From Leucosporidium creatinivorum (Eukaryota; Basidiomycota; Microbotryomycetes; Leucosporidiales; Leucosporidiaceae), in assembly GCA_001600635.1 (NCBI GenBank), contig BCKL01000024.1, positions 372,260-436,259 of the forward strand: DNA of 64,000 bases, read 5' to 3'. Under the pieces are notes generated by a model that saw only the letters and a list, made by a program, of their open reading frames with translations, was not told where the DNA came from and ran no database searches. Position 1 is the first letter of the stretch; each line of letters opens with the position of its first letter. The translations under genes and the position numbers were made by a program. Below are positions 9,365 to 19,501 of the stretch, piece after piece.

Positions 9365-11345
9365 TCGCTCGACCTCGACGCTGACTGGGAGCAAAGCAGG
9401 TTCATCAACATCCTATTTATCCAGCGTATCCCCTCTCATCGTCTCGACAGCAAGCACGTCGACCTCCCTGCGAAGTGAGGGAAGGTCAGCGAGGCTCGGC
9501 GAAAAGGAGAGAACGTCCCGAAGGAGCTCACCTACCATCTCAAGATCCCAGCTACTCGGTAGGGTAATCTGAGAGAGAGCGAAGAGGTGAGTTGAGATCC
9601 GAACAAGCTTGGGGTTGAAGACACTCACCGCCGAAAAATCGACGGTCATCGCGAGGCTCGACTCCTCGAGCTCGGCAAGCTTCTTCCCAAACGCTCAAGC
9701 AGAAATTCACAGGCGGACGACCGAAGACACGGGGCTGTGTGAGTCGCCAGCGCCTCAGGTCGGCCAACGCCGGAAGCTGCAAGACCGCGATGAGCTCGGC
9801 CTCGCGGAAGTCGTCTTCGTGAAGCACCTCGGTTGCCAAGACATCAAGGTGGGCTTTCAAGCGTTTGAGGAGCTCCAAGACGAAGTGCGGACGCATCCAA
9901 CTCAGCTCCAGCATCTTAAGAGAGGTGCACGCTGTCAGAAAGTCGGCGACGTTGAAGGACTCCCTGGGAATCCCAGGCCAATCTTGATCGCTAAGGCCAG
10001 CGATCTTGATGTGACGCAGTCGAGGAGCAACAGAGGCCAAAGGCGAGTCGTATTCCGCTGGGCAGTTCGGATTGCGAGCGGTGAATTGAAGCTCGAGTCG
10101 GGTCAAGGAAGGCGCCGCCTGAAAGAGAGAAGCGAGGAGACCCGGGGAGGGCGGGAAGTTGTCGTCCAGACGAACACTCTTGAGCTGGAGCGTGGTGTTG
10201 TGAGGAAGCTTAGGCGACCCACAGCAAGGTCCGACGATCTCGAGCGATCTGAGGCCTACGCCGAGTTTCGACGTCAGCTTCCCGCTGAGAGAGGAAGGCG
10301 TGGTACGCACCCATGAGGATTCCCCGAGGCAGGCGGCCGATATTGAGCGGATACGGCCAAGCGCAGCGTAAACTTTCGACCTGCACCCGTTTTTGATTGA
10401 GCAGCTCGAGCATCTCCATAGCACTTCCAGGGAGGAGATAGGCCCGACGAAGGGTTCGACCAGAGATCTTGAGAGTCAGGCGACGCAGATCGAATCGCGG
10501 GGGGAGGGTGATGTACATGTTGGTGACCATGAGCTCTTGCGAGGGGGATGTCCACGCTTGGGCAACGAGCGAGGCGTTCTGTAGGTCGTGGGTGGAGCGA
10601 TTCTCCTCCTCACAGAGGAGCTCGAGGATCCTTCTGAGCAGCTCGGCAGGTAGATCTTGGATGACGGCCATGTCGAGGGAGCGGGTGAGCGATTCGAGGG
10701 AGAGTCGGCGAAGGAGGGGAGAGGGAAGAGCTCTGCGGGAGAGGACGATGAGGTCAGCGTTCGAGTCTCACGAGTCGGTGTACAATGCTGCCTTTCTGCA
10801 AGCGCAGCCCTCCCCCGCTGCACGTTGAAAGTCCCAGAGACTGAGCAACATCGCTCAACATGGACCTACCTCGCCAGCTGCTGCTCTCCGCTACCAATCC
10901 CAGAAGCAGCAGCAGCTACCAATCCCAGAAGCAGCAGCAGCAGGCTGTTCTACATCCCATCCCCTCGCTCCCACCGCCCAGCAACCCTCGACTCACCTTT
11001 GACCTTCAGCAAACGCGCGTCCCCGTCTCTCAGCAGATTCGCAGCAAAGCGTCCTCTCGAGCTCGCGTTGAGGTGTAGTAGTCGAGTGGGCGTGTAGCAG
11101 TCGAGTAGAGCTTCCTCCTGTAGCTTTCCGGGCGAGTAGCGACGGCGAAGGCGAGAAGGCGAGTTGAGACGAGCGAACTGGGAGAGGGCAAGGGAGGTGA
11201 GCGGGGAGGCCGAGGCAGGGGAGCTGGAGAGGGGGTGTCGGTGAGCTGGTGCGGGAGCGGAGAAATGTAGCTGTGTGTTAACTCCGCTTCTGATTCCTCA
11301 GCGAACCGCTCTCGTCAAGCTCCCCTTCCGCCGAGGTCGACTCCG
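9365..11345 (-). repeat. F-box module 2 (A2 only), inverted relative to module 1
   Basis: A-type half of the F-box duplication. Its left end, about 9365-9480, matches the start of the A-B spacer seen at 33.4 kb and 45.8 kb and then stops, so the B half is missing. Its right end at about 11345 carries the block reading gctgctcggcgaagtcgacc-like on the coding strand, which also begins modules 3, 4 and 5. With module 1 it forms inverted repeats around the HD locus and carrier gene. Confidence 0.7.
9552..10671 (-). CDS. F-box protein A2, intact
   Basis: F-box protein of 334 residues, encoded by exons 10671-10311, 10255-9629 and 9568-9552. The F-box is at residues 1-45 (MAVIQDLPAELLRRILELL ... 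NASLVAQAWTSPS). Repeated leucine-rich units follow, including GLRSLEIVGPC, SLTRLELQF, APRLRHIKIAGL and SLKMLELSWM. The conserved end is LPALADLRRWRLTQ followed by CRARGVEPRDDRRFFGDYPTE. The phase-1 junctions at both introns match paralogues A3, B4 and G1 exactly, which supports the model. F-box plus repeat proteins usually act as SCF ubiquitin-ligase adaptors; the leucine-rich reading of the C-terminus is my inference from residue spacing. It is the nearest gene downstream of HD2 and runs toward it. Confidence 0.88.
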
Positions 11346-11901
11346 CAGAGCAGTGCTCGTATACGCGTATGCATTGGCTTGTAACGAGGTATAGCCCCCT
11401 TTCGGGGTAATCTGTGGCTAGCTACGCTACCTCGATACTCTTGAAAAGTACTGCAGACCCTCATGATCCTGCTCAAGGCTCCAGGATCGAAGAACGCGCG
11501 CCACAAGCTGCTCGGCTTTGAGCAAGGCGTGGGCTGTTCGCGAGAAGGAGGCGAGCTACAAGCTGGGGCAGCACGACGAAGGGGAGCTCGAGTTTCAGAA
11601 GAGTAGGATCAGAGTAGAAGAAGGCAAGAAGCGAGGGCAGCTCGGCCGAAGGCAGGAGCAGAGAAGAAGCAGGCTCGGCGTTCGCGATGGGACGCAGCTC
11701 TCGATGGGCGACGACGAGAAGACGAGGCAGAAAAAGGGTGGGTTGCAAAGGGTGTACAAGAAAGAAAAAGGGAAAGAGGGTCACAAGAAGGGGAGCACAG
11801 AGGCAAGGTGGGCCTCGGCGGTGGGCTGTGGGAAGAGAAGGGAAGGAGGGTCAGCGAGGGGGAAGGAGAGCGAGTGAAGGGGAGATGCATACAGGATGCT
11901 T
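11346..11901. other. Intergenic, no gene seen
   Basis: Region between F-box module 2 and the 3' end of the secreted repeat-exon gene. Purine-rich strand composition creates long but meaningless open frames on both strands. No feature is supported. Confidence 0.55.
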
Positions 11902-13095
11902 TCAGTAGAAGTCGCCACCCTTCTTGCCTCCATGGAAGCGGCGGTGCTGTATCAGAGAGAGTGGGAGAGGTCAGCGAGGGAGCGAGAAGGAGGGCAGAGA
12001 GAACGGCGCACCTTGAAGTCATCATCCTCGTCCTTACGGAAGTCGACGACCTTGAGCACATTGCGATCCTTGGCCTCAACCTGGTTGAACTTGGCGTCGT
12101 GCTCGGTAGCGTCGTGGACCTGTTGGGAGAGGAGAAGAGTCAGCGCCGAGCAGGAGGGTAGGAGGAGAGGGCTCACGTTGAAGTTGGTCTTCTTGAACTT
12201 GTCCTCGTTGATGGCCTTGACCTCGGCGAACTGTAGTGAGGGAGAGGGAGAGGGAGAGTCGGCGGGGAGAGCGGAGGNNNNNNNNNNNNNNNNNNNNNNN
12301 NNNNNNNNNNNNNNNNNNNNNNNNNNNNNNNNNNNNNNNNNNNNNNNNNNNNNNNNNNNNNNNNNNNNNNNNNNNNNNNNNNNNNNNNNNNNNNNNNNNN
12401 NNNNNNNNNNNNNNNNNNNNNNNNNNNNNNNNNNNNNNNNNNNNNNNNNNNNNNNNNNNNNNNNNNNNNNNNNNNNNNNNNNNNNNNNNNNNNNNNNNNN
12501 NNNNNNNNNNNNNNNNNNNNNNNNNNNNNNNNNNNNNNNNNNNNNNNNNNNNNNNNNNNNNNNNNNNNNNNNNNNNNNNNNNNNNNNNNNNNNNNNNNNN
12601 NNNNNNNNNNNNNNNNNNNNNNNNNNNNNNNNNNNNNNNNNNNNNNNNNNNNNNNNNNNNNNNNNNNNNNNNNNNNNNNNNNNNNNNNNNNNNNNNNNNN
12701 NNNNNNNNNNNNNNNNNNNNNNNNNNNNNNNNNNNNNNNNNNNNNNNNNNNNNNNNNNNNNNNNNNNNNNNNNNNNNNNNNNNNNNNNNNNNNNNNNNNN
12801 NNNNNNNNNNNNNNNNNNNNNNNNNNNNNNNNNNNNNNNNNNNNNNNNNNNNNNNNNNNNNNNNNNNNNNNNNNNNNNNNNNNNNNNNNNNNNNNNNNNN
12901 NNNNNNNNNNNNNNNNNNNNNNTGATAGCTTTGACCTCGACAAACTGTTGAGAAGTAGAGCAGAAGGTCAGCGAGAACGGACAGACGGAACAGCGAGCAA
13001 CTCACCCTGATGTCCTCACCATCTCCCCAGGGAGCAGCGACGACGACGGCGGCGAGGGAGGCGACAAGGGCGAGGGTGGAAGCGCGAGCGAGCAT
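11902..13095 (-). CDS. Secreted protein with tandemly repeated exons (internal assembly gap)
   Basis: Unrecognised secreted protein. Exon 1 (13095-13006) encodes 30 residues with a clear signal peptide (MLARASTLALVASLAAVVVA, cleavage after ...AAP likely). The next exon starts at 12944 with FVEVKAI and runs into a 645-base N gap. Beyond the gap, exon 12230-12177 encodes FAEVKAINEDKFKKTNFN, exon 12119-12012 encodes VHDATEHDAKFNQVEAKDRN then VLKVVDFRKDEDDDFK, and the last exon (11946-11902) encodes HRRFHGGKKGGDFY. All introns visible are phase 0. The F-[V/A]-E-V-K-A-I exon start occurs on both sides of the gap, so at least one exon is duplicated and more copies may be hidden in it. The mature protein is very hydrophilic, Lys/Asp-rich and lacks cysteine. 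No known family is recognised. Confidence 0.7.
12278..12922. other. Assembly gap (645 N)
   Basis: Run of undetermined bases inside the secreted repeat-exon gene. The flanking exons begin with nearly the same codons, so a collapsed tandem repeat is the likely cause. Confidence 0.95.
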
Positions 13096-13244
13096 CTTGA
13101 AGATTTGGTGGCGACGACGAGCGAGCGGGAGAGGCGACTACTAGGGAACCAACTTGCGCCCCGAGCATCTCAGCTCTCCTTCTTGTAGTCCCTCACTTCA
13201 GCTGAGCTCGGACCACCCTCTCACCGGGCGAGAGCTGAGATAAG

Positions 13245-13828
13245 CTAGAAGAGACGCCAAGGGGGAGCAGGAGAAGAGCGAGGCGGAGGAGGGGACGGAG
13301 AGGACGAGCCCTGGCACCGAGAGGAGGGGGTCGAAGCCGAGGAGGGTCCGAAGGTGCTGTAGGTAGTGAGGGAGGCCAACGATAGGTGCGGGTCGTCCTT
13401 GAGCAATCTCTGGTGGCTTACACGACTCCTCGTAGCATACAAGCTTGAGACGAGCGAGGGCAGTCGGCCGAGACGAAGCCTGCTCTTCCACGCGATCCGA
13501 TGACGGATGAAACGCAAGCAGTCACAACGAGAGAGCGCTCAACTTCTTGAAGACCTCGGCGCAAATGAAGCAGGGGAGAGCAGCGTTGCAAGATCCCAAC
13601 TTCATCTGCTAAGAGAGCGAGAGATCAGCGCCGAACTCGACGGGGAACAAGAGCCCAGCAGCAACTCACATTACATAACATGAACAGCGTAAAGAAGTTG
13701 ATCCGCAGTTCCTGGTCTCTCAGCCTCGTGTAGGGTGGTGGTCGTTTGCGAGAAGCTCGCTCGAACTCAGTTCGCGCCTCGGTGGACAGGCTGAGCTTGA
13801 GGCGACGAATATCACCTTCAGCAGAGAT
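13245..13828 (-). pseudogene. Possible remnant of an unidentified gene downstream of A3
   Basis: In a frame different from the A3 tail, the minus strand from 13828 reads ISAEGDIRRLKLSLSTEART and then FERASRKRPPPYTRLRDQEL, followed by INFFTLFML. After a plausible intron ending in cttag, it continues with MKLGSCNAALPCFICAEVF. Residue composition looks like real coding sequence, and the CFIC pair is suggestive of a small metal site. No start codon or full frame can be built, and A3 runs directly into it. It may be the truncated end of a gene interrupted by the F-box duplication. Low confidence. Confidence 0.25.
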
Positions 13829-14937
13829 CTGAGAGGGGGGAAAAGTCAGCTCCCGCTCGAGACAGAGGAAAGACTTGCATCACAACTCACCAGTGAAGAA
13901 GCGCCGTTCGTCGCGAGGCTCTATCCCTCGAGCTCGGCAGGCGTGCTCCCACGATGCCCTCTCCTTCGCCAGCCCCACGCACTTCTCGCCGGTACGAAGC
14001 CTCCAGCGCTTGAGCCCCACTGCAGTAGGCAGATCGAGAATGGCAACGAGGGTTGCGACGGGATCGTCGTGCAGCGTCCAGTCGCAGTCGAGGTAGGTGT
14101 CCAGGAGAACCAGGGGTACGCGAACAGTTGTCAGAACCGCTTGAATGATATCGAGGTTGACTTGGACGAGCTCAAGCGACTTCAGAGACGTGCAGGAGGC
14201 GATAAAGGCGAGGACGTCGAACGAGGGAGGAGCCGCCGAGTAGGGGCGAGGGCGGGGCATGGTCAAGTGAAGTGGTCGAGAGGCAACAGCATCTACCGCG
14301 TTGATGAATCCCGTCGGGAAGCCTTTCAGAAACCCATTGGTGAGTTCGAGACGAGTCAAGAAAGGCGCCGCGCCGAACAGGGAGTGGAGGAAGGCCGAAG
14401 ATGGAGGAGAGTCGGCGTTGAGATGGAGGCTGATGAGCTTGAGCGTGGTGTTTGGAGGAATGGATAGTGGCTTCTGGAAGGGTCCCCTGATGGTGAGGGA
14501 CTCAACGCCTGCACGAGAAGGCGTCAGTGCTGGCGCCGGCGCTTCACGAAGTTAAGCCGTTACGCACCAGCTAGTAGCTCAGGGCTCGCAGCATACAGGT
14601 CAAAGTCAGTTGAGCGTGTCGAGACCAGTTTCAAGCTCTTCACAGTCGCCTTGTGCACAGCCAAGAGCTCTAGTACCACTTTCGCCTTTTGGGAGGACAG
14701 CTGGACTCGGCGAAGCTTGCGACGAGAGTTCAGCCGTACCCAGATTGGGAATGCCAACGACGATAGGTTGTTGACGTTCAAGTTGTAGGCAAGGAGCTCC
14801 TGCGACGGGCGTCTCCAAGCTCGAGCGACCAGCGATGAGCTTGCCAGAGAGGTCGCTAGGGGCGCTCTCCCGTCTCCCTTGATGAGCTCAATGATGTGAT
14901 AGAGCAGCTCGACCGGTAAATCCTCAATGACTGCCAT
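13818..14937 (-). CDS. F-box protein A3, intact
   Basis: F-box protein of 332 residues from exons 14937-14568, 14508-13891 and 13828-13818. The F-box reads MAVIEDLPVELLYHIIELI ... SSSLVARAWRRPS. Leucine-rich segments follow, such as GVESLTIRGPF, FLTRLELTNGF and CTSLKSLELVQVNL, and the family end is GLKRWRLRTGE then CRARGIEPRDERRFFTDLC. The summed length of exons 1 and 2 (988) is identical to that in A2, supporting both models. Its final exon ends earlier than in A2 (FTDLC instead of GDYPTE), because the downstream sequence is unrelated to the usual module. It is arranged head-to-tail with A2, separated by the secreted repeat-exon gene. A role as SCF adaptor is inferred from the F-box only. 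Confidence 0.87.
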
Positions 14938-15590
14938 GCCGAGCGAGCGAGCGAGTCGGAGAAGGGTCGGCGAGGGTGGGGAAGGGGGAGGTAACTCTGC
15001 GCGAGAGGCGGAGAGGGTCAGTATGCGAGTCTCGTGTGCTGGTGTACACTGCTGTTCTCTTCCTCCCGGTGCCGTCCCCTCTGCAGCGCCGAGTCCCAAG
15101 ACTGGGCAGCCTCAGTCGACCCGGGCGCCTTGCTCCCCAGTTGCTGCTCCCCGTTCCAAGCCCAGCAGCAGCAGCAGCCCCTCCTACATCCTGTCCTCTC
15201 ACCCTCTCAGCCCGGCCACCCTAAATTCACCTTCAATTCGCAGCAGATGCGCCAGTAGAGCGTCCTCTCGAGCTCGTGTTGAGGTGCAGTAGTCGAGTGG
15301 GCGTGTAGCAGTCGAGTAGAGCTTCCTTCTGCAGCTTTCCAGGCGAGTAGCGGCGGCGCAGATGAGAAGACGAGATCAGGCGAGTGGAGCGGGCGAGGGC
15401 AAGGGAGTGTGGAGTGAGCGGGGAGGGGGCGAGATGAGCTCCGAGAGGGGCTGAGGGTTGGATGGCAAGGGCGCAGGCCCATGTAGCAGTGTATCACTCT
15501 CAACTTTCTGTTCGCCGGGGCTCACCCAGCAGCTCTCGTCAAGCGCTTCTTGCGCCGAGGTCGACTTCGCCGAGCAGCGTTTAAGGCTGA
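13818..15590 (-). repeat. F-box module 3 (A3 only)
   Basis: Copy of the A half of the duplication including the leader exon region (about 15240-15370) and the outer block near 15580, both alignable by eye with modules 2, 4 and 5. The downstream spacer and B gene are absent. Confidence 0.65.
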
Positions 15591-18500
15591 GCTCTTTGTA
15601 TGGCGGCTAGCGGCTACAGGTGACAACTCTGCACTTTGATCCAGCTACGACCCTTCCTCCATCATCTTGCTGTACTCGAGCGTCCTCTCCTCACTGCGAA
15701 ACGACCTGGGGAACAGCAAGTCCGAGTCAGCTCCCGGTCGTTTCTGCAGGGTTGGTGGCCCCTCTACACCGCAAGAGCGATGATACAAAGGAAGTGCGTG
15801 CTTCTTGTCGCTGTCACTAACGTCGAAAGGGTGCCATTGGGTCTCCTGAGCAGCAAAAGCGCGGAGTCGAACTTCGGCCGACGGCTGGAAGAGAGGGCTA
15901 ACCGAAGGGAAGCTGCAGTCACTCCCTTTTCGGCAGCAGAGCAGCAATATATATGTGACAGCTCGATCCGCCTTATCAGAAGCTGCTGCAGCCCCACAAT
16001 ACAGAGCAGCGAGCAGCCTCAAGCCGTCTCATCGCCCGCCGAGCTCCTTCACTCCGGCAGCTGGTGCAAATTGAGAGCTGATTCGAGCCCTGCAAGGTCA
16101 TTCGGAGAAGTCATCGAAGTCACCGTGTGCAGAGATGTCAGCCAACCCCGCTCACCAGGGTAGCAGTTCACTTCAGCATGCTCTCCCGCTGCGCCGCAGG
16201 GCGAAAGTCGAGCAGCGCGCTGTATCGATTCAGCAGGCTTGGAGCTGATTCCGAGCTTCGCGACGGAAGACGTCAGGATAGCTGTCTAGCTTTCCCAGCA
16301 GCAGAAAAGCCGCTATGACGTTGACTCCGCCGTCCCTACACTTGCGCCGAGCTCGTCTCGCTTCGCTTCCTCCATTCCTGCCAACAGGAAGCATGTCTGC
16401 TGTTTTGTACAGGTTCAGACGAGGGATGATAGTGATTGAAGAGGACGCTGCCAGATGCAAAGCAGCCCAGCAGCGACCCTCAGTGCCCTCGTGCTCGGCG
16501 CCGAAAGGGGCAGTGCGAAAAAGCGAGCTGGTGGCGCGCGCGATAGGCAAGAGCGCAAGAAGCGGCAGCGGAGATCGAGTGGGATTAAAGGCTAACCTCT
16601 ATTCTGATGTAGAGCTGGGCCTACCCTCAGTGTCTCACCCTCCCTCAGCCGCCGACTGCGAGCGAAGAAGCCGGCGAGCTCTCGCCGAAATGACATGTCA
16701 CCAACACCCGAGACTTATGACATCTCAGATAAACTCGGCAACAAAGAGAGACCTGCATTCAGAAGAGCTCACCCACCTCCACTAGAAGTAGATCCACTCT
16801 TCAGCGCCGGCGACATCGACCGCCGAGCAGGGCGGCGAGCTGGCTACATGGTGCGGAGTCGCTGAGCGTCCGAGGTTCGAGGACGAGTCGACAGCTCGAG
16901 ATTAACTCTCATAGGCGACCGCTGCACTTCGTCAAAGAGTTTCAGCCCCCTTAACGTCCATGAGCGTCGACGAGCGAAAGCTCGGCGACCGAGACGTGAG
17001 CCGTGAGCTGGCGCGTGTAGATCCCCAAGCAGCGCTGAGCGAGGTGTGCCGGAAGGAAAAGATCAGACTCCTCCCTGCACATGCAGGGAAGTCCTCTGAT
17101 CACTCTCCAGCCTCCGTTCGCCGACGCCTAGCACAGAAGTCAAGTCGCGACTCGGTAAGATGAAGCGCGGCGAGCAGTGTGTGCTCGTGCAAGACGACCG
17201 TAGAATCGAGAAGCGTCTGAAGATCTGCATCGCAGAGTCTCAGACCACATCAGCTCATCTCAGCGCTGTCCCGCCCGCCGTGTCAGCTGGTCACTTAGCG
17301 CCGAGCTGCTTCTCGAATCTTGTGAGTAGCCCGACCTCGATCAGGCCACTGGTGTACACGGCGGACCCTTTTTCTTGGGCCTAAAGAGCCGAGCCACCCC
17401 GCAGCGAAGAGCAGCTGTACGTCTCAGAACCCCGTGTGCGCCCGCCGGGCTTGAAGTGATTCAGCTCGAGACTCGCTACCGCCTTTCCAGCCTCTTTCTT
17501 TAATCGGGACTTTTGATGAGCAAAGGCCTAGTCAGTAGCACCCTCGAGGCGAGTACCGAGCAGCCTGAAAGCGCACTAACAGCCCGCCGAGCTGGCAACG
17601 CTGAGCAGAACGAGCGACTGCGACTCCCACGAGCGCGGTGCAGGCTCCTGGCCGAGCCAGGTGGCAGGCACCAAGGCGGGACAAAGGGAAGCGCTCCTCC
17701 CGCTGGGTGAGAGCAGCACATCACTTAGGCCTGCTCCCCTCCCCCTCGCAGAACGATTCAGGCGGCAGCTTCGAGCTCTGTTCCGGGAGCAGCTAGTAGC
17801 TCATGCAGGGTCTTCAGGGAGAGCGCAAAAAAAAAAGGCTGGCACCCCACTCTGTGAAGCAACATGCCCGTCTCTGCACCCCTCTTATTCCCCGACCGCG
17901 TGCCCAACCTCCGCCGAGCCGGCTCCCCCTTGCCGCTCGCACGCTTTATCAGTCTAGCGCACTGACCTCCTTTCGCGCTCACCACCAAGCGACCTAAGAA
18001 GCTCAGCCACCTAGTTCCGCAAGGTATTAGCGCACCAAGCAAGTGAGGCGAGAAGCGAGCAAGTCGAGCACCGAAACGACAACGGCTCTGCTCGGCGATA
18101 TTGAGAGAAGTGCTGAGGGCTCCAGCGAGGTGCTTGTAGACAGAGGACGTCACTAGACCGTGCTGCAGTAGCGCACCCTGCCCAGCCCCCTCCAATTCCC
18201 CTGCAAACCTTGTCCCAATCGACGCTGCCTCTCCTCGGTGGCTCGGCCTGCACTTCAAGCACGGCCGCTTCGGACTCGATACTGAAGTCAGGTTCATCGG
18301 CTAGGAATCTCGTAGAGCTGAGCTGCCCGACTGCTTCAGGTCATCAGGCAAGCTCAGGAGAGTAGACAGCGCGACGAGGACGGGAGCCGAGAGCCGAGGT
18401 GGAGGGTAGGGGTTTCAACGCTCGATTCGGCGAGTCTAGAGTGGCGCTGTGGTGCGCTGATATAAGCCAGCCTCTCCCCTTCACATATCGCGAAGCTGAG

Positions 18501-19501
18501 CCGCCTGACTGCCCCCAGTGATCAAGCGAGCTCGGCGAAGTGAGAGACTAGTCAAGAGCGAGCGCCGAGCTGGCCTCTAAACTCAGCTGCAAGTCGATGA
18601 GTGCAGCGCTGCAGCAGACGTCACAGACTGCGCAAGCACCTATTCCAGCTGAGGCACCCCATCGCTTGAGCAACCAGGCAACGTCAGCAGAGAGCGAGCT
18701 TCGAGAGTGAGCGAGCATGTCCTCTGCGCTCAGCGCTCGACTCAACGACTCGGGGGCAGACCAGCTGTACAGCTACTCATCACGTATGCCTATTTCCATA
18801 GCTGAACTACCCGACCGCTCTAGCCATCCGCGGGCTCAGCAGACCGGCAGAGCGCGAATGAGAGCGAAAGCGAGAGCATTATCTCGGCTCGGCCTCTGAG
18901 TCTGAGGGACTGCAGAAGTCGAGACTCGATTCGGGGGAGTCGGAAGCAGTTACTTGACTGCTCCAGCGGACAGGCAACCCCACGCGATCCCAGCAGCGAG
19001 CGAGCTTCGAGCAAGATAAGCGCGAGCGACTCCCTCCATCTAGAGAGCTGTAGACCATCAGCTACTTCGAGGGCCAGCCAGCTCCAGCATACCCACTTTG
19101 AGCACACTAGCAGCTAGCAGAGCCAACAAGCAGCGAGAGTCACGAACGAACAGCAAGACGAGGCGAGATGCAAGAGAGAGGGAGCTCGAGGCGGCTTGCT
19201 CGACGTCGACACCGAGTCATTCAAGAGGGCTTGGCGCTTGTCGAGGTACAGAGCTGTCGAGGCAGCCGAGGTGAATAGCCCGATAGTGTGAGCATTCCTG
19301 TGAGATCACCAGTCTGTAGCTCAGTCTCGCTCCGAACTCATTCGCCATCTGTTCTCGGCGCCGATTGAGTGGAAGACAATGTTGCTAATTCGACAAGGTG
19401 AGAGCTGTACAAAGCGGCTTCTAAAGAGCGGCGACATGATAATGATGGACAGACGAGACTATGGACATGGCTAAGGCTACAAGATTCTCCCTCTCGCGCT
19501 C
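15591..19501. other. Gene-poor stretch, no gene supported
   Basis: About 3.9 kb with only short overlapping frames on both strands and no convincing splice-linked exons. It has many gctgag/ctcggcg-like words, a run of ten A at about 17827-17836 and no obvious transposon ends, long terminal repeats or conserved protein motif. A degenerate or lineage-specific gene, or a non-coding transcript, cannot be excluded. Confidence 0.5.
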
